IMG/VR virus record: IMGVR_UViG_3300048987_000022
Coordinates: 1-20,298 of that record
Direction: 5' to 3' (one strand)
Length of the DNA: 20,298 nucleotides
Source: a virus
In this document: positions 13,543-20,080 of the stretch, piece after piece
How the letters are laid out: each line of letters starts with the position of its first letter
Numbering within the stretch: the first letter of the stretch is position 1
The notes under the pieces: generated by a model
Database searches by the model: none
Seen by the model: only the letters and a program-made list of their open reading frames with translations
Told to the model about the DNA's origin: nothing
Made by a program: the position numbers and the translations under genes

Positions 13543-14136
13543 TCAGGCGCTAGTTTTTTTCAAAGGGACAACGTTGGTGGTTGGAATACGCCATTGCGGC
13601 GGCAGTTTCGCAATGTCGTTCAAACCTAGATAGCCTGCGATGTCGCCATTCTCCAACCGAATCGGGACGGCAACGAGACCACGCATAATGCCCTTGCTGC
13701 AGAAGCCGATGCCAAGGGCTTCAGCGTCCGTTGGATCAAATCCCACAGCTTCAACGGCTGGATGGTCATGCTCCAATCCGTCCAAAGGCTTCATGCCGCC
13801 ACCTGCCGTCGTCGTTGCTTGAGGCTTCGGGGCTTCTTCCTGCTTGGGCTGCGCAATGCGGAAATGTTCTGCGAGTTCTTGCGCCGCCTCACGTTGGCTG
13901 CATCCTCGGATGTGAGCGGTGAGCGAAATTAAATCGCCCCCCTTTCCATCCGAAAAACAGTAAAAACTTGCCTTGGTGATGTTGACGGCCAAGGCTCGTT
14001 CTCCACCCGTACGGCATTGCGGGCAACTCGAACGCATTTGGTCATTGCCTTTCATTTTCAGGCCGAGCATGTCCACGACCTGGGCAATCGTCAGTGCCTC
14101 CTTCAAGGCAGCAAAATCTACAAACGTTCCGGCCAT
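13543..14136 (-). CDS. CHC2 zinc-finger primase-like protein, truncated relative to DnaG, 197 aa
   Basis: N-terminal zinc-binding domain of DnaG type: helix VDFAALKEALTIAQVVDMLG, then C38-x2-C41 (SSCPQC), and FYCFSDGKGGD with C60. The fourth usual ligand (Cys three residues after C60 in DnaG) is Asp here. After a linker rich in Pro/Gln/Thr (residues 96-115) comes a second part (EALGIGFCSKGIMRGLVAVP then ENGDIAGYLGL) that resembles the DnaG core N-terminal subdomain. There is no TOPRIM DGD, so it is not a complete primase; proteins of this size are common in Bradyrhizobium genomes and may bind DNA in phage replication. AAAGGAGAA five bases before ATG is a strong Shine-Dalgarno, and a -10-like motif is at 14175. 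Confidence 0.85.
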   Translation of the reverse strand: MAGTFVDFAALKEALTIAQVVDMLGLKMKGNDQMRSSCPQCRTGGERALAVNITKASFYCFSDGKGGDLISLTAHIRGCSQREAAQELAEHFRIAQPKQEEAPKPQATTTAGGGMKPLDGLEHDHPAVEAVGFDPTDAEALGIGFCSKGIMRGLVAVPIRLENGDIAGYLGLNDIAKLPPQWRIPTTNVVPLKKTSA

Positions 14137-14174
14137 GGCGTTCTCCTTTCATGTTTGAGAGCTGGCCGTTGTTC

Positions 14175-14194
14175 ATTGTACCGCATGGTAGAAT
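14175..14194. promoter_or_regulatory. Divergent promoter dyad between primase-like gene and tRNA-Gln
   Basis: ATTGTACC-GCAT-GGTAGAAT is a 20-bp near-perfect inverted repeat. Minus strand: TGCGGTACAAT, a copy of the repeated motif, drives the primase-like gene with a leader of about 30 bases. Plus strand: TGGTAGAAT is an extended -10 that would start transcription about 20 bases before tRNA-Gln. Confidence 0.5.
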
Positions 14195-14219
14195 TGGGGG
14201 AGAGCGTCGAGTGTGGAGC

Positions 14220-14290
14220 TGGGGTGTCGTCTAAAGGCAGGACGGAGGGCCTTGGACCCTCTGATGGTGGTTCGAATCCATTCGCCCCAG
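14220..14290 (+). tRNA. tRNA-Gln(UUG), phage-encoded
   Basis: Full cloverleaf: acceptor TGGGGTG/CGCCCCA, D stem GTC/GAC, anticodon stem GAGGG/CCCTC with loop CCTTGGA (anticodon TTG), T arm GGTGG-TTCGAAT-CCATT with two G-U pairs, discriminator G. No CCA is encoded. U1-A72, G2-C71, G3-C70 and G73 are the known glutaminyl-tRNA synthetase identity elements, which supports Gln over an alternative shifted reading (TGG, Pro) that would leave a C-C mismatch in the stem. Position 33 is C rather than U, which is rare. Confidence 0.85.
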
Positions 14291-14337
14291 CCCCGCACTC
14301 GAATTTGAACATTGTGGCGGGAGAAAGCGAGCATGCA

Positions 14338-14589
14338 ATGAGTGAAACCGACACGCGCCCTTTGCGGCGTGGTCAACAGCAACCGGAGAAAAGGGAAATC
14401 GCCTACTATGTACGGGCGAAAACCGGGCCGGGTCCCCGCGATTGGAGTCCCGTCGGGGTCGCGTTTTCGCGGAAGAACAACGAGCCGGGATTCACCGTGA
14501 AGCTCAACACGCTTCCGATCAGCGGATGGAACGGAGCAATGGTTCTCGTTCCGCCCTTCGCGGACGACGACGAACCTATCGACGAATGA
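14338..14589 (+). CDS. Small conserved protein, 83 aa, unknown
   Basis: ATG at 14338 gives MSETDTRPLRRGQQQPEKRE, then a compact beta-type domain (AYYVRAKTGPGPRDWSPVGV, FSRKNNEPGFTVKLNTLPIS, WNGAMVLVPPF) and an acidic tail (DDDEPIDE). The strand pattern with W-x-x-G-x-AF ... GF-x-x-x-L-x-x-LP resembles small alphaproteobacterial proteins often found near conjugation or plasmid-type genes; function unknown. GGAGAA lies 13 bases upstream, rather far. It is 47 bases after tRNA-Gln and both probably share one transcript ending at the terminator at 14602. Confidence 0.7.
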   Translation: MSETDTRPLRRGQQQPEKREIAYYVRAKTGPGPRDWSPVGVAFSRKNNEPGFTVKLNTLPISGWNGAMVLVPPFADDDEPIDE

Positions 14590-14601
14590 ACTTCGTCACC
14601 T

Positions 14602-14630
14602 GGGCGGCCTGCGGGTCGCCCTTATTTTTT
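14602..14630 (+). terminator. Intrinsic terminator after tRNA-Gln and the 83-aa gene
   Basis: GGGCGGCC-TGCG-GGTCGCCC: eight base pairs (one G-U) with a 4-base loop, followed by TTATTTTTT. It is 12 bases beyond the stop codon. Confidence 0.8.
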
Positions 14631-15618
14631 ACTTCGCTCCCAACTCCGCAAGAATATCCAGCGGCGGATGACCTACCCGCTGCCACGGCTCAGTCAGCAT
14701 GAAGCCCGTCGGCTTCGGAAAATGGTCGATGGATGCGAACTCGCGGACGAATTTGAATGCGATATGCGCCGAGCCTTTGCCGCCTGTGCGTTCCTCTAGG
14801 ATGTTCATCATCTCCCGCATCTCGTGCTCGCTTATGGCGACAAACAGCGTGGCGGCGTTCGGGATGCCGAGCTGGCGCTGGTAGGTGCGCTGGCGGTGCA
14901 GCTCAAGCGCCGCCAGTATCTTTTCGTTGATAGTCTGCCGCACTGTCTTTTCAGGATTGCGCGTCTCCGTCCCGCGATCAACTTCGATGCCGGCGACGAA
15001 GAGGCGCTTGGTCTTATCTGCCTGCGTGTAGGCAATGGCGAACGGCTTGCTGTCGTGCACCGTGTCGCGGTCTACCTCTACCAGCTTATTGAGGCGCGGT
15101 GTCCGGTAGCTGAACTGCGTGGGGAAATGGAAGGGCGTCCTTGAGCGTTTCGTCTCTGGCGGGCAGGAAGGATGAGCCAGGATATCTCGATACGTAACCA
15201 GCGATAGTCCCGCCGTCTCTTTCACCCCGAGCGCGAATGAAGCGTCCACAATGCACCGCGCCGACTTGTGCTTGATATGGTCATTGCCGCGAGCGACTGG
15301 CCTGTAGAGACCAGCGTCTCTAAGCGCCTGCTCGCCCCTCTCAGAGAGGCTGTAGATGGCAGGGCGGTAGCGGGCATTCTGGCTCTCCCACGAGCCGGGC
15401 GGACACTCTATGACGCCCATCTGATGACGTAATAAAACAAAATCCTGAATGGTGGAGCGGACGGACAACCCGAGCATTGTTGGGATGTAGTGGCTCGGTA
15501 AACACTCGTAATCTTGCAATAGGTCAAGGATACGCAAGCGGTTCGAGGTGGGAAAGAATTTCGCACCCCGTGCTTTGTTATCGAAACGGTCAAGTCGCTT
15601 GGCAGTTTTGGTCGGCAT
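14629..15618 (-). CDS. Replication-relaxation family-like winged-helix protein, 329 aa
   Basis: ATG 15618 (MPTKTAKRLDRF) is chosen because a -10-like element lies at 15717-15722; the frame is open to a TTG at 15714, but that codon would be at or before the transcription start. Residues about 22-100 form a winged helix (RLRILDLLQDYECLPSHYIP, then SVRSTIQDFVLLRHQMGVIE), ending in YSLSERGEQALRDAG. The second half includes KRLFVAGIEVDRGTETRN, the E-x-D-R-G-T-E motif typical of replication-relaxation proteins (PF13814-like), which may have a nuclease-type fold. In many bacteria this family is encoded next to VirD4/TraG-like ATPases, and here too. Family members act on plasmid DNA; precise activity is not established. 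Confidence 0.75.
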   Translation of the reverse strand: MPTKTAKRLDRFDNKARGAKFFPTSNRLRILDLLQDYECLPSHYIPTMLGLSVRSTIQDFVLLRHQMGVIECPPGSWESQNARYRPAIYSLSERGEQALRDAGLYRPVARGNDHIKHKSARCIVDASFALGVKETAGLSLVTYRDILAHPSCPPETKRSRTPFHFPTQFSYRTPRLNKLVEVDRDTVHDSKPFAIAYTQADKTKRLFVAGIEVDRGTETRNPEKTVRQTINEKILAALELHRQRTYQRQLGIPNAATLFVAISEHEMREMMNILEERTGGKGSAHIAFKFVREFASIDHFPKPTGFMLTEPWQRVGHPPLDILAELGAK

Positions 15619-15716
15619 AAAAGCTGAATGCAGCCGCTCGCGCTTTCCGTCAACGTTGACAGTGAGGAGCTGCGGGTAATGGCGATGAAGTATGAAGCGC
15701 GATGAGGCGCGCAATA

Positions 15717-15722
15717 ATTATA
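15717..15722 (-). promoter_or_regulatory. -10-like element TATAAT upstream of the replication-relaxation-like gene
   Basis: Coding-strand sequence GATGATATAAT, a divergent copy of the repeated motif, overlapping the stop region of the ATPase gene. Confidence 0.4.
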
Positions 15723-15726
15723 TCAT

Positions 15727-17628
15727 CTACCAATCGGTCGAGACGATAGAACCATCCTCCTCGGGAGGTTTTGGCGAGCGTGCGGGCTTTGATGTTTTGG
15801 GCTGGGACGGAACGGTCGCAGGCGGCGACTGGAAGGTCAGCAGCGGCAACGGCTTTGAGGGCAACTCTTGGAGCGATAGCCGCTCGGCGTTGGCGCGCAA
15901 CATCCTTCCGAGCGCTTCCGTGTCCATGTGCGGTTGGCGGTCGATTTCACCGAACGGAGCGGAGTGGACGAAAGGATGCTGCGTGAAGCCTCGGACAAAG
16001 CAGGCAAAGCGGGCTTCTGTCGATGTCTTGCTCTGCGCTGTGAGGAATGACGGTTCGCAGCGGAGATCCCGCGCAACGTAGGAGAGGTCTACGCCTTCGG
16101 GACTTGAAGCATATTTAATGGTTGTGTTGGTCGAAACGGCTGAGCGTATCTTTTCCGTCATTCCGGACCCGTGCATCTCCTGATGGGCCATTGTGACGGC
16201 AAGGTTATACTCCCGCGCGAGGCGCAATAGTTCAGGCGTCTTTTCCTCGTCGGCGAACTCCTGAAACTCGTCGATGATGAGGTGAGCCTGATGCCATTCG
16301 TTCCGGGGAAGCGTGAAGCGGGCATAAGCGGCATTGAGTGTGAGGGAGATCATGTAACGGCCGAGAAGCTGCGAGGCGTCTGAACCCAGCGTGTTCATCC
16401 CTGTATTGACTAGGACGATAGATTTGTTCTGCAAGCAGTCGAGCATATCGAGCTTGCGCTCCCGAGCCTCGAACATGCGGACGAACTCAGGATGCTGCAA
16501 TACGCCATAGATGCGGGCTTTTATTTGCTGGCGTGTCTCCTTGTAGTTGGAACTGAAGAACTCATTGCGGAAGAACCGCTCTGAAGTTGCGTCCAGGCGA
16601 CCGATGAACGGCGCGAAGCGGCACTGAGAATACGGCTGCCCCTTTGGGTCATCGGTGCGCGTAGGGTCGTCCATCAGGTCAATGAGCGTGTGGATATTCG
16701 ATTCCATCCCGAACATGAGCCGGACGGCGTAGCTGAACGGGACGCTCTGCTTGTCTGTGAGCTTGGAGCCGGTACTTGAGAAGATAAAAGCGAAGGTGTT
16801 GATGACTTGGGTCTGAATGCGCCGTCGCTGTTCAACCGACCATATTTGATTCCAGCGCGATGCGGCGTGGAACATATTGAGCGCGGGCGGCGGGTCGTAC
16901 GTCGGGTCGATGACGATGAGGCGGTCTTTGAGCCGGCCAGTGTCGGGATTGAATACGTCAAGCGATTGCAGCCGTTCGACCATCAAACCCTTTGGATCAA
17001 TGATGACCATGCCGGGCGGGTCGTCGTTCGCTAAATCTTGCAAGATTAATTGCTGGAGAAGCGTCGTTTTTCCTGAACCGCTCGGACCAAGGATGTGCGT
17101 GTGTTCTTGACGAAAGCGGTCTGGAACGGGGCGCGCTTTAATGAGTTCAAGCTCGGCAACGCGCTCCTGTTCAAGTAACGCTTCCTGCTCTTTACGTGTC
17201 CGATGTTCCTGCAGGTGATGGGCATAACAGATATCGCTCATTTCTCGGATGGCGTGCGTGATAGCGGCAGACCTTCGGTTTGCCCAGTTATCTTCAAATT
17301 GAGTGATGATACCTTGCTTGAATTCGTCAAACCCGCGTAGGTCCGCAAGTTCCTCATTTGAGTGCAGGCGACCGTCAGGGTACCAGCGGCGGCGAAGGTC
17401 GTGGTAGTCGCTGACGAGTGTTTTGTATTCTCGGTCGTCGCCTATCGTTTTACCCAGTGCTAGCTCAGTGGGTACGTGGCGATTGAACTCACTTTCAAAG
17501 CAGTTGTCGGAGCAGAAAAAGAATAATTCCCATGATGCTATTTTGCCTTCGAGCGTGAGGCCGTACTGCGATTGGAATGTTCGCGGCGGGCCGCCGCAGT
17601 GAGCGCACCTATCAGGTTTGAAGCGCAT
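15727..17628 (-). CDS. VirD4/HerA-like DNA-pumping ATPase with N-terminal zinc ribbon, 633 aa
   Basis: N terminus has a TRASH/MYM-type zinc ribbon: C8-x2-C11 (RCAHCGG) and C39-x3-C43 (FFFCSDNCFESEF). A charged coiled-coil-like helix follows (about 140-165), then the ATPase: Walker A GPSGSGKTT at 181-189, a VIIDPKG strand after it, Walker B LIIDEFQEF at 450-458, and TMAHQEM at 479-485 as the sensor Gln motif typical of VirD4, TraG and HerA motors. The C terminus is a Pro/Ser/Lys-rich tail. Unlike conjugative coupling proteins it has no membrane helices, so it should be cytoplasmic. It pairs with the replication-relaxation-like gene downstream and a 135-aa protein upstream (TAG-CC-ATG). Function in a phage is not known; DNA translocation or partition is inferred. 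Confidence 0.87.
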   Translation of the reverse strand: MRFKPDRCAHCGGPPRTFQSQYGLTLEGKIASWELFFFCSDNCFESEFNRHVPTELALGKTIGDDREYKTLVSDYHDLRRRWYPDGRLHSNEELADLRGFDEFKQGIITQFEDNWANRRSAAITHAIREMSDICYAHHLQEHRTRKEQEALLEQERVAELELIKARPVPDRFRQEHTHILGPSGSGKTTLLQQLILQDLANDDPPGMVIIDPKGLMVERLQSLDVFNPDTGRLKDRLIVIDPTYDPPPALNMFHAASRWNQIWSVEQRRRIQTQVINTFAFIFSSTGSKLTDKQSVPFSYAVRLMFGMESNIHTLIDLMDDPTRTDDPKGQPYSQCRFAPFIGRLDATSERFFRNEFFSSNYKETRQQIKARIYGVLQHPEFVRMFEARERKLDMLDCLQNKSIVLVNTGMNTLGSDASQLLGRYMISLTLNAAYARFTLPRNEWHQAHLIIDEFQEFADEEKTPELLRLAREYNLAVTMAHQEMHGSGMTEKIRSAVSTNTTIKYASSPEGVDLSYVARDLRCEPSFLTAQSKTSTEARFACFVRGFTQHPFVHSAPFGEIDRQPHMDTEALGRMLRANAERLSLQELPSKPLPLLTFQSPPATVPSQPKTSKPARSPKPPEEDGSIVSTDW

Positions 17629-17630
17629 GG

Positions 17631-18038
17631 CTAAAGGTCAAACGTTTCTTTGTTGCCAATGTCCCGATTGTGGTCAATTACGCGCTTCAACGACTCCAAA
17701 TGTTTGCGAATTTCATCAGCCCAATTTTTGGCTTCGCCCGGCGTCTTGAATTGGAGAACTAAACCTTTTGGATCACAGAACTCTCTTATCTTCAGTTTCT
17801 GAGTTGGATCGCCTGCAAGCTCGGGATGTCCCTTGTTGGTCCAATAAACCCTCGTTTCTTCGTAATTAAAACGAGGGATTTCAGCCAATATGTAGTCCCC
17901 GAGGTATCTCGTATTCAATACATTGAACTCGTCTTGGGTTAAGTGGATTGTCAGCTTGACGAAAAAGCCCGGTGTTCGTTTTGTGAATATGAACCCTTTT
18001 TTGACCAACTCCTGTAGGTGTTCAATCTCGACATGCAT
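17631..18038 (-). CDS. Unknown protein, 135 aa, first gene of the ATPase group
   Basis: ATG at 18038 (MHVEIEHLQELVKKGFIF) has GCGAGG six bases upstream; an earlier ATG at 18101 lies beyond a strong terminator and is not used. N-terminal helix, a beta section (FFVKLTIHLTQDEFNVLNTR, DYILAEIPRFNYEETRVYW), and a C-terminal helical part (TPGEAKNWADEIRKHLESLK). Soluble, no motif recognised. Its stop is two bases before the ATPase start, so the two are coupled. May be a partner of the ATPase. Confidence 0.75.
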   Translation of the reverse strand: MHVEIEHLQELVKKGFIFTKRTPGFFVKLTIHLTQDEFNVLNTRYLGDYILAEIPRFNYEETRVYWTNKGHPELAGDPTQKLKIREFCDPKGLVLQFKTPGEAKNWADEIRKHLESLKRVIDHNRDIGNKETFDL

Positions 18039-18054
18039 GGTGGCCTCGCTGATG

Positions 18055-18085
18055 AAAAAGGGGCGCGGCTTGGACCCCGCGCCCC
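18055..18085 (-). terminator. Strong intrinsic terminator between xis and the ATPase group
   Basis: Perfect 9-bp GC stem (GGGGCGCGG with CCGCGCCCC, 8-base loop), followed on the minus strand by TTTTTC. It ends at the xis gene and the T-run lies 16 bases before the next ATG, whose Shine-Dalgarno is in between. There is no room for a promoter, so it may work as an attenuator. Confidence 0.85.
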
Positions 18086-18090
18086 TGCTC

Positions 18091-18312
18091 CTATTGAGCA
18101 TTCCAGTCTTCAGTCACGTTCAGGCCGTGTTTTTCGAAGTAGGCCAACACATCTGCCACCCGCCAGACACGCCGAGAGTTATGGTGGCCCCCGAGCTTGA
18201 AGCTCTTAGGATACCTGCCATCGTGCTCTCCTCGGTCTGTTTCGGCCCGGCAAAACGGCCAGCCCATCAGTCGAAGTTTTTTCCAGTCTACAACTAGAGG
18301 CTTGATCGACAT
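18091..18312 (-). CDS. AlpA/excisionase-like DNA-binding protein, 73 aa
   Basis: MSIKPLVVDWKKLRLMGWPF begins a MerR/AlpA-type winged helix: the helix with CRAETDRGEHDGRYPKSFKL, then GGHHNSRRVWRVADVLAYFE, matches the R-x-P-K-x-x-K-L-G ... W-x-x-x-DVxAW/F pattern of AlpA-like recombination directionality factors. It is next to the integrase and has the same orientation, so it probably directs excision. ATG 18312 has TGGAGC seven bases upstream; the open frame to 18396 would pass close to the integrase terminator and was not used. Confidence 0.8.
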   Translation of the reverse strand: MSIKPLVVDWKKLRLMGWPFCRAETDRGEHDGRYPKSFKLGGHHNSRRVWRVADVLAYFEKHGLNVTEDWNAQ

Positions 18313-18394
18313 TGCTATGCTCCATCGTCGGAGCGTTGCAACGCCACCAGTTTCCACTAGCAGGCAGCCGAACGGCTGCACGGCAAGCCTATTC

Positions 18395-18422
18395 AAAAGA
18401 AAGGTGCCCCGCTAGGGGCACC
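18395..18422 (-). terminator. Intrinsic terminator after the integrase
   Basis: Perfect 8-bp stem GGTGCCCC/GGGGCACC with GCTA loop (18403-18422), then TTTCTTTT on the minus strand. A second palindrome, CAGCCG-AA-CGGCTG, lies at 18366-18379. Confidence 0.85.
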
Positions 18423-18442
18423 AAGAGGCTGTAGGGCGATTT

Positions 18443-19642
18443 TTAGGCTATTCGGACGCCGACTGACCCGGTCTTGAACTGGTCCAGCAGGTCCGCCCAA
18501 TCTTGCAAGAGCTTTTGTCTTTGCGGCCAATACAGTGCTCGGTTATAGGCCGCTCGAACTTCGTTCTCGTCTAAATGCGCGAGTGCCACTTCGATTACTC
18601 GTGAGTCGTGTCCCCGCTCATTGAGGATAGTTGATGCCGACGAACGGAAGCCGTGCGCCGTCACCTCCTCTTTGGTGTAGCCCATTCTGCGAAGCGCCGA
18701 GTTCATGGCGTTTTCGGAGAGAGGTTTCACGGCAGAGCGTATTGACGGGAACACAAGCGCGCCGTCCTCGGACAAGTCCCAAACGCTCCTAAGAACGTCT
18801 AGGGCTTGCCGTGACAGCGGCACGTCGTGCGGGCGGCGCATCTTCATCCGCTCGGGAGGAATTACCCACGACGCCTTTAGGAAGTTCACTTCGGGGCGGC
18901 GCATCAATCTGACTTCGCCAGGACGGGCCATTGAGAGACTGATGAACTGCAGTGCTGCCCTAAGCGTCGGCCAGCCGTCGTAGTCGTCAATTGACGCGAG
19001 CAAAGCGCCAAGGCGGGTTTCGTCGGTTATCGCTGGGCGGTGGGTTACGTCCGGTTTCAACAGCGAACCCCGTAACGCGAACGTCGGGTCGGTTTCGGCG
19101 CGAAGTGTTTGAATGGCAAACCGGAAGACAGAACCGATTGTGCCCCTCAACCGTCTCGCCGTGTCGCGCCGGCCGCTCTTCTCGACCTTCTTCAGAAGGG
19201 AGAGAATTTCGTGCGGCGTGATCGCCGTTATCGGCCGGTCTGTGAGAGGAGCTGCGAGGTCTTGGAGAAGCCATCTGTTTTTCGACAAGGTGGATTCCGA
19301 GTTTCCCTCTTCCTTCAGCTTCGCCAGATAGTCGATGACGATAACGCCGAAGGTGTTTTCGTCGGCGGTTTTCGCAGCGATCTTCTCGACCTTCTTCTGA
19401 GCGGCGGGGTCAATGCTTTGCCGTAGCTGCGCCCGTGCCTCGTCCCGTTTTAATCGGGCTTCGGCCAATGAGACTTCGGGATAAGCGCCGATCGACAGCA
19501 GTTTTTCTTTGCCGAGGAAGCGGTACTTGAAGCGCCACAGCTTCGCGGTCGGGCTGACGAACAGATGCAACCCGAGTCCGTCCGCAAGTTTGTACGGCTT
19601 GTCTTGATGTTTCGCGTTCTGAATCTTGATCTGCGTAAGCAT
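18443..19642 (-). CDS. int: P4-type tyrosine integrase, 399 aa
   Basis: Catalyses integration into tRNA-Phe. From the MLTQIKIQNAKHQDK start (AAAGG about nine bases upstream): an N-terminal arm-binding domain (DGLGLHLFVSPTAKLWRFKY), a core-binding domain (about 95-190) and a catalytic domain with R240 (SMARPGEVR), K267 (PERMK), H330-x2-R333 (AHGFRSS), H356 (LAHLDENEVR) and nucleophile Y366 (AAYNR). All key residues are present. Length is normal for P4/CP4-57-like integrases. Ends with an intrinsic terminator. The 5' end faces tRNA-Phe at 163 bases. Confidence 0.96.
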   Translation of the reverse strand: MLTQIKIQNAKHQDKPYKLADGLGLHLFVSPTAKLWRFKYRFLGKEKLLSIGAYPEVSLAEARLKRDEARAQLRQSIDPAAQKKVEKIAAKTADENTFGVIVIDYLAKLKEEGNSESTLSKNRWLLQDLAAPLTDRPITAITPHEILSLLKKVEKSGRRDTARRLRGTIGSVFRFAIQTLRAETDPTFALRGSLLKPDVTHRPAITDETRLGALLASIDDYDGWPTLRAALQFISLSMARPGEVRLMRRPEVNFLKASWVIPPERMKMRRPHDVPLSRQALDVLRSVWDLSEDGALVFPSIRSAVKPLSENAMNSALRRMGYTKEEVTAHGFRSSASTILNERGHDSRVIEVALAHLDENEVRAAYNRALYWPQRQKLLQDWADLLDQFKTGSVGVRIA

Positions 19643-19805
19643 GGGGGTATCGCCTTTCGTGTGAAAGAGCACTACCCCCAAGAATACCCCCTAATACCCC
19701 GTGCTGGCACCGTTCGCTATGCACAACAGTGAGCAAGCGAAACGGGATTAACCTCTTGATCCACCATCAAGAACAGACGCCATGAGTATCAGTGAGGAAC
19801 GGTGA
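19643..19805. promoter_or_regulatory. Integrase promoter and att-arm region with TACCCCC repeats
   Basis: This 163-base gap between integrase and tRNA-Phe has no gene. Three direct copies of TACCCC(C) begin at 19673, 19685 and 19695, and an inverted one at 19643-19649 touches the integrase start. Such G/C-rich repeats directly ahead of P4-type integrases are likely arm-type binding sites for Int or Xis and may also affect the int promoter. Confidence 0.45.
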
Positions 19806-19850
19806 TGGTGCCCAGGGGCGGGATCGAACCACCGACACTGCGATTTTCAG
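19806..19850. other. Candidate attachment site (att) in the 3' half of tRNA-Phe
   Basis: P4-type integrases recombine within tRNA 3' ends and the integrase lies just downstream of this tRNA. The crossover is therefore expected from the CCA (19806-19808) into the T arm or anticodon stem. The other copy should lie beyond base 1. Confidence 0.5.
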
Positions 19851-19881
19851 TCGCATGCTCTACCAACTGAGCTACCTGGGC
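19806..19881 (-). tRNA. tRNA-Phe(GAA)
   Basis: On the minus strand GCCCAGG starts at 19881 and pairs with CCTGGGC at the 3' end; discriminator A and encoded CCA at 19806-19808. Anticodon stem TGCGA/TCGCA with loop CTGAAAA gives GAA. T loop TTCGATC. 76 bases, all features normal. The 3' end faces the integrase, making it the integration target. Confidence 0.97.
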
Positions 19882-19914
19882 GCCGCTACCGGCCCAAGGG
19901 CCTGCGAGCGCCGG

Positions 19915-19943
19915 TTTATAGTCAGACGGAGCGACCGTGTCCA
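19915..19943 (-). promoter_or_regulatory. Sigma-70 promoter for tRNA-Phe
   Basis: On the minus strand TGGACA (19938-19943) and TATAAA (19915-19920) are separated by exactly 17 bases and end about 34 bases before the tRNA start. Confidence 0.65.
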
Positions 19944-20080
19944 CCTCGCTTCGCCTTCGGCTTCGCGAGGCGCGGTCTCGCTTTGCGGCGCGCTGGATAG
20001 GCTGGCCAAGTAATGGAAAGTCAACGCCTTTTCGGTTCCTCCGCAAATGCTCGCGGAGCCACACATTCAGCAAGCGTGGC

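Larger units (their letters stand above)
1..19850. mobile_element. Temperate phage (prophage) integrated at tRNA-Phe; left end outside the window
   Basis: Integrase, excisionase-like protein, XRE repressor, NinG, terminase, portal, scaffold and capsid genes lie on one side of a tRNA-Phe gene whose 3' end faces the integrase. This is the standard arrangement for a tRNA-integrated prophage. The right boundary is inferred to be in the 3' half of tRNA-Phe (about 19806-19850); its exact position cannot be fixed without the matching left att repeat, which lies beyond base 1. Late genes run leftwards in one block; lysogeny and accessory genes are on both strands between 8.8 and 19.6 kb. Portal of 623 aa, capsid of 304 aa and no visible tail-tube or tape-measure gene in this part fit a podovirus-like phage, but tail genes are mostly off-window. 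Confidence 0.9.

Noticed and set aside
15619-15714. TTG start for the replication-relaxation-like gene
   Set aside because: The predicted -10 element at 15717-15722 would put this codon before the transcription start; still possible if transcribed from the ATPase gene.
19789-20073. Minus-strand frame of 94 aa across tRNA-Phe
   Set aside because: A known artefact: the frame reads through the tRNA gene and has no independent support.
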